Shown here in pieces: positions 42,999-54,387 of a stretch of DNA of 64,000 bases; the first letter of the stretch is position 1; every line of letters begins with the position of its first letter. The stretch is from Phycomyces nitens (taxonomy: Eukaryota; Mucoromycota; Mucoromycetes; Mucorales; Phycomycetaceae). The notes beneath the pieces are model-generated. The model was given only the letters and a program-made list of their open reading frames with translations. It was not told the DNA's origin and searched no databases. The position numbers were made by a program, and so were the translations under genes. Location: contig JAHRBC010000007.1 of NCBI GenBank assembly GCA_022702545.1, positions 2,356,001 through 2,420,000 on the forward strand, in the 5' to 3' direction.

Positions 42999-43116
42999 TG
43001 TGATTTGGGGTTGGGAACTTCTAGATACTGTGAGAGTTTTATTTCTTAGAAGAAGAATATTATGGTGGTTAATATAGTTATTATTCTAATTCCCTTTTAA
43101 TGTAACGTCTATTGCG
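42999..43116 (-). repeat. LTR-A repeat, copy 7, truncated
   Basis: About 118 bp of inverted LTR-A, TGTGATTTGGGGTTGGGAAC to about gtctattgcg, with the same tagatactgtgagag core as the other copies. The other half is missing. Confidence 0.65.
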
Positions 43117-43611
43117 TTCAGACGGCTGTGCTGGTTTACGTAGAGAAACGATTCAGATGGTTAACAGAAAAAAGAGAACATATATATCGATCTCGTCCAA
43201 CAACTCCTTAACCCAAATATTGGCAATTGACAGCTTGCTCTCTTGAGAAAGATAAAAAGAAAATAAAAGTGATGTGTAAAAATGGCATTTATTGCTTTTA
43301 TCTTTTGATGCTTATATAGAGATTTTGATAAGGAATAAAATAATATAATTAGTAAAACATTACTAAGATATTGCTAATATTTTGTGATAACGTATGCTTC
43401 TTTGGATAATTGATAATGGATAAGAGGAAAAACTAGAAATAATAGATGCTGTTGGGGCTCACTGTTACAATCTTTATGATTTTCAATGAATTTCTGCGCT
43501 AGTCATAACAATCATGCTCTTTTCCAAGGTCATTACTGCAACAACTGGTTTGCATAATTGACGAAAAGGGTTTAGAAAGATGTTTCTATGTTTGGGCCCG
43601 CCGGAAATATG
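43117..43611. other. AT-rich interval between LTR-A copy 7 and the integrase relic
   Basis: No coding frame recognised. It might contain decayed pol sequence preceding the integrase fragment, but no RT or RNase H motif was found. Confidence 0.4.
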
Positions 43612-44419
43612 AATATTCACACAACGTATCAGTACTTTATCTGCTTATCCAGTTGACGCCTCATTGAACTCTAGGATATCAGAAGGATACAAAAAAGATG
43701 AAAAACTCTCCCGTCTGTTAAATCTTATCCAACATCTATATAATATCGCACAACATCCGCAGCAAAAGATGCAGAGATACCGTTTTGACACTGAGACCGG
43801 TTTGCTGTCCTATTACAACTGTATCTATGTACCAGACGATAACAATGTCAAGCTTGACATACTTCAAATCTATCATGATGATAAAACATCTGGACACTTT
43901 GGCCAAGCAAAGACATGCGAACTCGTTTCAAGACAGTTTTATTGGCCTGGCATGAGGAAATTCATCAACAGATATATATTTAATTGTGCAATTTGTAAGC
44001 GCTCCAAACCATCCCATCAAGTACCATCTGGTCTTCTCAGGCCTCTTAAAGTCCTACCACAATTATGGCTATCTATTGGTACGGATTCCATAGTTGGCTT
44101 ACCATCATCATCAGGATACAATGCAATTTGGGTAGCGGTTGATTGCTTAACAAAGATGGCGCATTTTGTAACATGCAAAGACACTATAACAGCAAAGGGT
44201 CTGGCAGAACGATTTGTAAAAGCAGTCTTCCGTACCCATGGACTTCTTGTTGACATTGTTTCAGACCGAGGCTCAGTATTTACCTCACATTTCTGGCAAT
44301 CCTTTCTCCAACTTCTGGGAATCAAAGCAAACCTATCTACTGCATTTCATCCTCAGGCCGATAGTCAAACTGAACCAACAAATTCTATCCTTGAGCAAAA
44401 TATAAAACCAAAATTTTAA
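43612..44419 (+). pseudogene. Ty3/gypsy-type integrase fragment
   Basis: An open frame of about 268 codons containing the end of a pol polyprotein. The HHCC zinc-binding domain is H...H (IYHDDKTSGHFGQAKTCEL) and C..C (FNCAICKRSKPSH), with WPGMRKFI between. The catalytic core has D (SIGTDSIVGLP), D (DIVSDRGSVFTSHFWQ) and E in FHPQADSQTEPTN, matching the Ty3-type FHPQ-QTE box. The frame closes early (EQNIKPKF, stop) before the C-terminal domain, and RT/RNase H are absent upstream, so it is a truncated relic. The only LTR-like sequence nearby (copy 7) is in the opposite orientation and cannot be paired with it. Confidence 0.85.
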
Positions 44420-45376
44420 TGTACTTTGTATCTTTATTTAGAAAATATAGGTTAAAGAAGTTGATATGTAGTTTTTTTTTCGAGACTAGAAATCCAAAAA
44501 AAAATGGCGATGATTTCTTTAGTGGATGGGAGTATGCTTAAATGAATTATAGATTCATATTGATATAGTTATTGCCTGGTATTTAAACCCTCCATTAATA
44601 TTTATTCATGCTAATAATCGGTAAAACGTTAGTAAGGACATTTTATTAAGCTTGAATTCATATTGGTACACGATATGATTGTAAAATATCAAGTAGCAAT
44701 TAAGTACACTTTAAACCAAGCACTCGAGATGTCTCATAGTCCAATACAAGGCATTAAAATCACTATTGTCTTTATATCATTTTTAAAAAATATAGGCCTT
44801 GATGCATATACCAATCCAGTGGTACCATTATAGTTTATCGATTAAAGACGTTTGTTTTTTTTTACGTGACATTTTTAGAATGTTATTTTGCTTTGTAAAT
44901 TCTCAATGATGAAAAGGATTTAGTTGCCAAGACCTTTGTTACTCAAGGCAAAAATGTCTGTGATCAGATTGGTCTTAAAGAGTAGATTGTATACACCAAT
45001 ATTCAATGCCAAGTCTAAAACTTTGCTGCAAATGTATACAACTTATTAAACATGGTAATAAATATATAGCACAGTCTTCCATGACCAGGTTCAGAATTGA
45101 AAGAATTAATTTAATATTTATTCTGAATGATTTTATTAATACAAAGTGCCAAGGTCTACAAGAATAACTATGGACATTGGTAACCAATAATTCGTAATAC
45201 AAAAAAAAAGTATTCTATAAGACTAACGAAACAAAATAGTATATAATACTGAGGGTTGAGAAGAAGAAGAAAAAAAGGAGAGGTGAGGAAGATCAAGAAG
45301 TAGAACAGCTGAATATAGTAAGGATTTTGGCCTTTTACCCACTGTAGATTAATGTGTATGAGAAGCTTAAGAAAGA
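44420..45376. other. AT-rich gene-free interval downstream of CDC50
   Basis: Holds the probable 3' UTR of the CDC50 gene at its right edge. No other feature seen. Confidence 0.45.
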
Positions 45377-46808
45377 TTATTCTTTGTGTAATGTCTTTCG
45401 GCGTTTGTTGGTTGGAAGTCCACCACCAGGCTTGTTCCATGAAAGATAGGTCGGGTCACCCAATTTTCTAGACAGACAGACAGTTGAGTGATCATGTTTA
45501 CTTTTTAACTTGTATAAAATACCTTGGCTTAATGCAGTGGCGAATGGTAAATATGAATCCAAGCAAAAGACATAGTGCACCAATTGCCATGTAAGCAATA
45601 CCGAGATATGGGTTGCGACCACCCAAAGGAGATGTAGTCGATAGCACTATCCATTTCTCACCACCATACTGAACAGTATCAAAGTCTATTAAAGATTAAT
45701 AAAATACTTGGCACCTTGAGGCTTCTGGAAACACTCACTCATATCAATATACACACGCCATCTTCCAGCAGTCAAGTCGTCGTTATCGTTTCTAGCCCAA
45801 ATCTTGCGGAAATCAGGAAGGGCAGCAACGTGCATCCAGACCATCAGACGCTCCATTGAAGTGAGGTCTGGGGGTGGGTGGCTCTCGTCAAACTTTCCAT
45901 TGGGGTATCGAAGGGCCCAATTGGGTGGAGGTACGATTTCTGATATCTTATACTTTGTAGGCTTGTACTTCTGCTTGTCTGTAGGCCAAGCAATACCGGT
46001 TGTTTGGAATGTATAGGTGGTTGGTGGGTTATCGACAGAAGTAAAGTTTGAAGCGGTGTCTATAAAATATACTCGTCAGTGATTTGCAGGGATTCCATTT
46101 ACCCAGCCTACCGTTGAACATTGAATTAGCAATCAATCCGCACGGATAAATAATCCCGTCGTCTCTAGTTGTCAATGGGTCGCAGTTGACGCCAGCAGTG
46201 CCTGAAGATATAGCATCGCCCATTAGCTGGTTTGCATCATAGTTCTTGATGTATTGCCGATGATTCTGATAAAAGCTTGTCAGACGATAATACATAAATA
46301 TTGGACCAGACATTGTCCTGGGCACCGTAAAGTCGAGTACACACTGAGGAATGACTAGATTGTTTGGATTATCCCAGGTAGGGTCGATAAAGGTGGACGA
46401 GTTTTGGTAATGGAAAGCAGGAGGTTCCAGGCCAGTGAGGTTGGCATCCTTGTTGAATAGATAACTGAAAAGATTGGGTCCAAGGTATACTGGTTCACTG
46501 TACATGGCGCATTTAGAGTAATTGATCATGATCTCATCAACCTAATCAAAACAGAGTTAATCCTGCTCTATAGATATATATGATGCATACTCGGCCACTA
46601 GACCAGTAGAGAAGACCTCCAATTGGTGTAAATAGAATGCCGATGATGAAAAAGGTTGGAAGGACAGTGCGTGGAGTGAGGACAGGCTGCCAGGCCGGCA
46701 AACGCTGTTGTCTAAAGGCTCCGTCTACAAGTAGTATGTTAGTCCATTGTCATGGACAGAGGACAAATTACCAATTGGCTTCTTTGATTTCTCCTTTTCC
46801 TCTGACAT
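45377..46808 (-). CDS. CDC50/LEM3 family subunit of P4-ATPase lipid flippase
   Basis: Multi-exon minus-strand gene from the ATG at 46808 ([20 protein letters not shown]). Short cytosolic N-terminus, first membrane span ([20 protein letters not shown]), long lumenal domain with paired cysteines and sequons ([76 protein letters not shown]), second span ([17 protein letters not shown]) and basic tail. These are hallmark CDC50 blocks. The family escorts P4-ATPases out of the ER and is needed for their phospholipid flipping in Golgi, endosome and plasma membrane. At least five exons; the last codes for [18 protein letters not shown]. Length is normal (~390 residues). Confidence 0.93.
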
Positions 46809-47468
46809 GATTTACAATTGAAAAAGACCTGCAGCCACCTTGCTGAATTTTTCTTCATTTGGGGTGCATAGCCCAAGTATTCTCTCACGTGATGAGCCAT
46901 GCCAAGGATGTTTAATATGGTGTGGAGTCACACAATGGCTCACCTACATTTGGCCGTTTTGCAAGATGCCAAGTTTAATTTAAATGATCAAGAATACAAT
47001 TATTTTGAAACAAAATACATTGCATCAACAGGCATTATTCATTTCCTGTCTAATGCAAGTATCATAATTTATATTCACCTTGGGTCTCTACTTGTATAAG
47101 ATGTCTTTAAAACACCGATTACTACCTTTATCATTAATGGATCCTTGTACACTTCTTTTATAGCCTATCTATAAAGACTCTTTAATTTTCCTGCCCCCAT
47201 TTTTTTGTGGGAGGAGTCCTGTAGTCCACAGTACACAAATACAAGCTATTGGTCTCGTCGCTTAAATGTACGAGAATACCCAAAGGGTTTATATGAACAT
47301 TAATAAATATCCATATATCTCAATAAACCACATATATTATTATTGCTTTGAAATTCTTACAAAATCCATAAAGACCGTTCAATAAATCCCCCAAAAAAAA
47401 ATGTCGAGTGACTTTGCTTTTCATTACAAGCATCAATCAACTTTCTTCTACATTAGGAGAAACATTCA
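46809..47468. promoter_or_regulatory. Divergent promoter region between CDC50 and KNL1/Spc7
   Basis: 660 bp between two divergent start codons, so it should serve both genes. No specific box is recognised; there is an AT-rich core near 47280-47360. Confidence 0.4.
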
Positions 47469-50400
47469 ATGTCCTTACCAAACCAATCCCCTACGCGAGA
47501 TAATTCTTCATATAATATACGAGATGGTGGCCGATGGACAGTCGATGATTCAGAGAGTAGATTCTTGAAATCGTCCATCAATGTACGTATAGCGAAATCC
47601 CAGATACATTCAACAATAACCCTTTATAAATCTAGTCTCCAAGAAAGAGCATCCTCAAAGGATCACGTACACCAAATACATTCTTTAGACCTCATTTCTT
47701 TCATAGTCAAGAGTAAATCGATCCTCGTTTTGTTATTGTTACAAATCTAATTGTATCAACCATTTTCAGACAACGACAACGGTTACTCCAACAGGTTGAA
47801 AGGCGTGTAAGCTTTGCTCCAGACCCTAGTGTCCGGTACGAAAACACCATATCTTCAAATGATCATTCTAAGTCCACTATCAATCAATTCTATAGCACTT
47901 TTAATGAGAATGAAGCATCCTCCAGTGTCAACCGTGATGCGGTAAACCCGGTTCAAGAGCCTCGTTTTCATCAAATGTTCAACGATAATATAGACCACAG
48001 CTCAGATCAGAACCAAGACAACAACAGAGAGTAAGGATCAAATGTACCAAAGACATGGCCCTGATGGTGTAACAATTGTTAAATCTAGTAGCCAACAATT
48101 TACTATCCTATCTGGATCTCCAATACATCGTAGAAAAAGGTATTGGTCTAATCTCCCAAATGCCAATATACTTTTCAAGTCTGACAAACAACATATACCC
48201 CAAAAAAAACAATTACTTTACAGAACAGGCGATCTACTTGGAAGCCCTGTGGGAAATGAAAAGAGTCCAAAGCTGAATTTTGGACAGAGAGTACGACTGT
48301 TGGGCATCGACCGCTTCAAGAGAGATGAAGAGGGGAATGATGAAGATACCTTGATGCGTTTTCTGGAAAACTCGCACCAAAAAGGAAAGCGAAATATATT
48401 TGAAGACATGGACGATGGAGTAGTTGCACCTCAAGCATCTAGTGTAGGGCACACGAAAAGGACTCTAGCACTAAATACACCAAACGATCGATCAGAAAGA
48501 GGTTCTTTAGAAGAGCAGAATGGAAGACCAACTTTTGTCAATTCAGAACACGACTCATCGCAGCTCAGCATGAGCGATACTCAGACTATTAATATAAACT
48601 ATGAAGCCCATATAACCCAAGAGTCACCGCCATCTCTACTTGATGACAGTGTCATCGGCAGAGGAGATAACGACACCCAAGACGCATTGCTTGCACGACA
48701 TTTTCCATCAGCTAATTCACAAAGACTCGAGGCTAGTTACTACGATACCACTGATAGCTTAATGTTACAAGACATCAATATGCTTGATAACTCTGATATG
48801 GAGCTTACCCAAGATAACCGACTCCATAATCGAGTGTCGAATACACCCCAAAATAAGATAGACGAACATACAAATCCTACGCCTGCTAATCAATCACCCA
48901 AACATCGACAAAACGAAACAGGCGGTATGCAGATGACCCAAGATGTCCAATTGTCAAGACAGACTGAGAATGACAATAGTCGTCAAGAGTATACGACTGA
49001 TACCCAATTGAGCCAAGTACAGCACATTGAACATAATTATGATGATAATTACAGAGATCATACAGTTGATATGCAATTGACACAAGACATCCAAACTTTA
49101 CCAAATACAGCAGATATTAACCGGGAGGATAGTGTCACTATGCAACCAACGCAGGATGTGCATCCATTAAACCAAGCCTTGGTCAATGATCACCTGGAGG
49201 AAGCAGTCGATATGCAATTGACACAAGAAACCGGGTTGTTTAAACCGGATGTACCTGATGACTATTACCAGGAGGATGTTGGTGTATTACCAACGCAGGA
49301 AGTAGAGCCATTTAAAACAGGCTCTATAGGTATCAATGACCGGGATGAAGGTGTAAGTACCCAACAGGCACAATACTCTCGACCAGTTACACCAGTATTT
49401 CCTCGCACACATCAAGGAACCATGGTCGACAGACGCCTGATTGAGGATACTATGCAACTTAGCCCAATACTCCCAATTCCCCATCACGATGATATGGAAG
49501 ATATAGATGATATGCAGATAACTCAAGAAGCACGGCAATATACTCCATTGCACTCTACACATAACCAAGAGGCTGACTCAATACAGCCAAGGGATCCCAA
49601 TCATTCATTTGATCCTAGAATGTCTGTTAATTTTCAACAAGACGAATATACTGATGATGATATGCAGCTTACACAAGATACAGCACCAATACATATTATG
49701 CGTCCTAAACACAATGAGTCTTTCAACTACCCAGAACACAATTCTACCCTGGAAAAAGGATCCACTCAAGAATTTGGCCATTCATTCGATAATACTCCAG
49801 AAAGACAGGCATCACAGACTCCTGGTCAAACTCACAACAATCGCGTATTTGAAGACCCAGTAGATCAGACTGTTTCTATGGAAATCACTCAACCTATCCA
49901 CTCGCCACTACGCCAGTCGATGGGAGCACATCTCAATATGGGGTACACGACTCCACTTGCTCTCAGAGAACTATCTTCTGCAAGACACAATGTCAACTAT
50001 CTCAGTCCTTTTTCATCCTATCGTTCCCGATCAGCAATTCACCCTCAATCACAGCCTGGAAGGAGTGGATTCCGGTCTGTCATTTCTCACCGCACATCCT
50101 CATTTTTTCACCCAGAGCAAGGACTCCATTCAAACTACTCGGGGTTCTTATCAGAACGCTCAACGGGTCAGCAAAATCGAAAGCCTAGAGACTTTAATGC
50201 TTCTTGGATCTCACAAAGACAATCTTTGGGAAATTCTGGTATCTATGGAGCTGGTGCCGACCATGATATTTCCACGGGCCTTCATAATCGTATGTTCTCT
50301 ATCAAATTGGATCCTTTGGGTTCAATACAAACATCTTTTTTTTTAACCGTCGAGAATCTCAATAATTCCAACTTGCAAATGTGTGTGTGTTTTTTTTAGA

Positions 50401-52600
50401 AACAGCTGAAAATATACTGAATATTGAGATGGAAGGACTTTATGAATCACCTAGAGAAGAGGCAAGTTGTTTTATTTTTCAAAAGATAATTACTTGTATA
50501 TTGCCATTGTTCTTACAAATGTACAGCCAGCTCCTCCTACTCAAATGTCACTAGATTCCTTCCTGAAGCATATTGGAATCAAATTTGAAGAAAGTATAGT
50601 TAATGATGAAAGGCCGCCTACAACATTTTCTGTCGAACAAGGTAAGATCCTTGAGTTTTACTTTATATATACCATTCATGACTTTCTTATCAATATATAT
50701 ATATGTGTGTGTGTGTCGCTATAGCTATACCTTCCACTATGGTCGAACAAGCTGCTGCTGCTGCGGTCACCCTGCCTCAATTGGAGACCTACAAGCAAGC
50801 AAGTAAAAAGAACAGGGTACCAAAAGAATCGACTGATTAATATATGAATTATTAGATGTGTGACAACATGAAAAATATGCAAATACAGTCTAAAGAAGCT
50901 GTTGAAAACATATGCCGTGGTAAAGAGACTGAAAGTCGACAATTCTCCAAAGAGTTCTTTTCTAGTGACGCAAATTCTCGGTGTGAAATGATTGTATGTA
51001 GACAAGATGTCTTTGGATAGAGTGTAGACATATTGACACTAATTTTCTTCTTCTTTTTTTAACTCTTTAGAACCGACTAAAGCTGATAAAACAGTTCTCT
51101 CTCATGAAATCAAAAGCAATCGTAGATGAACAGCGGGCAGATCAAATAGAAAAATTAAACAAGGAACTTTGGTCAACGTACGAGAAACTGAAACAGGCAA
51201 GTACTCATGATAATCAACATAATTATCTGCAAAGGTTTATATTAATATCTCGTTGTAGGATGTAAATTACAATAGTGCATTTGAGAAGAATCTCGAAGCA
51301 AGATTACCAGAATTTTATGCCTACAAGTATAGAGTTAATGATGCCTTTGAAAAGGCAAAGAAAAGGTACGTCTCATAAATCTCATACCCAATGTCATATT
51401 TATTTTTATTTTAATGTTGTATCAGAGAAGAGGCATACAACAATATTGATCATGAAGCAATGAAAAGATTGGAAGTAGAGATTGATGAACAACGGTTAGT
51501 AAAGTATTTGGTTTATAGTTTTCAAAATAATACTCACATGTATCTATTTCAGGGCAGCCATGCAAGTATTCCGAGAACAAAACGAAGCATTAGAATCGGA
51601 AGAATTCCAACTAAGGGAAAGATCAGAAGTGCTTCAACAACGAAAGATCGAGTTATTAGAGGTACAAAAAGGATGATAAGAAAATGCAGTTTAATGGTCG
51701 CTAACGATTTCAAATAGGCCCTTGAACTGGCAAAAAGGACACGGGATGAGAATAAATGCTCAACTGAAAACGATGTTACTCAAGCCAAGGGTAAAAAAAA
51801 AACTATCAATTCTTTAGTATCGATAAACTAACAAATCGATCTCCATCTTAAAAGAACGTTTCAAGAATAACGCATCCAAGTTACGATTGAGTATTATCAA
51901 GAAAACTGAGGAAACAACCGAGGTGGTGATAAGTAACGACATTAGAGTAACGATTAATGTCAAGCTACTCAAGACGAACCCCCTTGAGGCTGTGTCTATT
52001 CGGGTCGAACAAAACAGGGAACCGGTCTACGAAGAGTTTACCGAGCTTCTTCAGGGTATCGATATGCTTATAAAAGACGAGAACAACCAGTACAAGGTGG
52101 GATAGATATGGTCCACAGACAACTTACGACTGGTTCAAATGTTTATTTTTTGCTTTATTTTCTGCCGAGAACCTAGGTTTTACAAAAGATCATCTTTTAT
52201 TGGCATAGAGTACGTGCCATTCGGCGTGAGATTGTGTTTGTAGGATGGAGGTTTGAATCTGTATTGAAACCCTTGAGTGGGGAATCTTTGGCACCAGATG
52301 AACGAGGCGTCAGGGTTGAAATTACAGTGTTTAGCTATATCTCAAAAGTGAAATTCAAACTCTCGCTACAGTTTCTCTCAAAAGATATATTCTGTTACCC
52401 AGCTCTGGATCTTTCAAAGGTTGACATTGATGTCAACTATGGCGATGTACCGTAAGTATAGGAACTCAAGCCAGCCTATGAATGATACTTAATCATTTAA
52501 CTCTAGGGTTGAAAAGTTGCGTGGACTGTTAGCAGAAAATGGTATTGTCAATCTAGAGCGCACCCTTTGCAACTTCCTCAGTAGCCTACAAAATAAATAA
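47469..52600 (+). CDS. Kinetochore scaffold KNL1/Spc7
   Basis: Large multi-exon gene from the ATG at 47469 to TAA at 52600. The N-terminal exons encode SPRKSILKGSRTPNT (47635-47680) and VERRVSFAPDP, the KSILK/RVSF PP1-docking module of KNL1. The long exon (48084 to ~50350) holds about ten MELT-like repeats, consensus D-M-Q-L-T-Q-D/E (48795, 48927, 49000, 49068, 49138, 49209, 49282, 49509, 49659, 49876). In known KNL1 these are phosphorylated by Mps1 and recruit Bub3-Bub1. Then come the Spc7 box (MSLDSFLKHIGIKFEES), several coiled-coil exons (51070-51780) and a C-terminal RWD-like region ending NLERTLCNFLSSLQNK. An intron at about 48028-48083 removes an in-frame stop. It is convergent with METTL25, 74 bp apart. 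Confidence 0.92.
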
Positions 52601-52674
52601 AAAGAAAAAGAAGCATATAAACATGTAATGTACATATCTCTCTCTCGACCATATTGTTTGTTTGCTCTAATTGT

Positions 52675-54387
52675 TTATTTAGTTGCTACAATCACTACAT
52701 TTCTAGGCGACACAATGGCATCAAATAAGGGCCAGACCCATACACCTTTTTCAGGATTACTACTATCCTTGATTGATTCTTTCAAGTACAACCACCGGTC
52801 AACAAGAATGATACTCTCCAAAACAGGAGCCAGTAAGGCTCGCAAGGTCCATAGGATGGCAATCTGCTTGTCCACTTGTCTATCTTTATAAACACGATAA
52901 TACTCCTCGGCTTCTTCGACTGAAATCGCATCTGCAGGTATATTTAACCGCTTCAATGCAGCCTGAACATAAACTCCAAATGAAACAAAGTCTTTCTTTT
53001 TGTTGAGTCGACCGATTATTGGAGGTGAATCGGCTGAAGCAAGACCTTTCTGGACCATGATAAACTACTTTTGGGTGTTAGGTGTCCACAGTTGGTTTGT
53101 AATGATAAAAGACATCTTTACCTGTAATAATGCTCTAAAGAAATGGTGTCCAAATGCCTTTAAACTCTCTTCTTCTTTATCCTGCCATCTGGAGGGAGCC
53201 TGACAAGCAAGCATGCATGCTGTAGATCCCAAACGATAACCCTTTGACTTTAATACTTGGCTCATTGGAAATCCAGTGGATTCATCCTTGGTCTCAGTTA
53301 GGAAATGATAACAGCACCCAACATTGACCAAACATTTCATTTCCTTGTTCTCAGTAAACATTCGAAGCATTAAGCTAGTCAGGTCACCGCAGGCATGAAG
53401 GCCGCAAACCAACCAGTCCTCTGGCTCCTCTGTGCTGTTCCAACGAGAGAGCACATCTGATGCATTTTGGGGAGACATTGTTTCTGTAACATGGTGGATT
53501 TCTAATTCTGCCAAAGACTTGTAACCTTTCATGGCCTTTTCATCAAACTTTTTTGCTCCACATGTCTGGACAGTAGAAGAGTCAACAGCCAACACCTTGA
53601 GTCGATGTTGAAAGGCAAGTGCGCGTGATAGATAACCTTGTCCAGCACCAAGATCAATGATTGATCGAATGTTTTGGTTTTCGGCAACACTATTGATCAA
53701 TGCACTCATACGTTCAACCTAATTATTAAACCGAGACAAGAAAGTACATTAAATAAAAAGTATATAAATGGTCTCTTTATCAGTCCAAGGTTCACAAGTA
53801 CCTCATGGATCTTCTTTTCTGTCATTCCTGGCAAGATATGCCTATCAATTTCGCACTTGGTCTGTTCAATGTTGTCTAGGCACAATACGGGTATCAGCAA
53901 TGGGCTGCAAAAATACTTTTATGTATTTTTAACACATCGTATTGGTTTACGCATACTCAACATCCAGGTGGCGATACCCTTGGAAGGGCCAATGCCTTTG
54001 ACCGTTCTACATACTCTTGAAGAGAGTCTGGCCAGGTAGACTAGAATAATAAATCCCATTAAATTTGGTTCTCTCGGGACAGTGGAATATATAAAGTATT
54101 ACATCACTGCTGCTTTCTGAAGCAATCTGGATCATCAAAGATAACCAATCGGACTGAGCCTGCTGATTATGATTCTGTGCAGGATCGGGCAAAAGGGCCT
54201 TGCGCCAATGGGGATCTAGGAGTTCCCACTGATTATAAGTAAGAAAGTCGACGACATGAATGTCGGTCAAATGTCGGTATCCTTCAAAAAAGCCAATCAA
54301 GGCATCAAGATATTCTTCGGGTGAATTATGGGCACATGCGCTTGGAAGTTGTAGTTCATTTGTTGGCAGAAACGCATGAGATGCCAT
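52675..54387 (-). CDS. METTL25/RRNAD1-family SAM-dependent methyltransferase
   Basis: Five or so exons on the minus strand from MASHAFLPTNELQLPSAC (ATG at 54387; an upstream in-frame GTG was not preferred). The family N-terminal block reads HVVDFLTYNQWELLDPHWRK. SAM-binding motif I is IIDLGAGQGYLSRALAF. Later conserved boxes are WLVCGLHACGDLTSLMLRMF and VNVGCCYHFLTE, with YRLGSTACMLACQAPSRW after them; these three boxes are diagnostic of METTL25/METTL25B. The C-terminus ends VSPRNVVIVATK. METTL25B/RRNAD1 has been linked to ribosomal protein or rRNA methylation, but the substrate here is an inference only. It overlaps nothing and converges with KNL1. Confidence 0.9.

Noticed and set aside
42999..44419. 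LTR-A copy 7 plus Ty3 integrase as one element
   Set aside because: The LTR fragment is in the opposite orientation to the integrase frame and no matching LTR lies on the other side.
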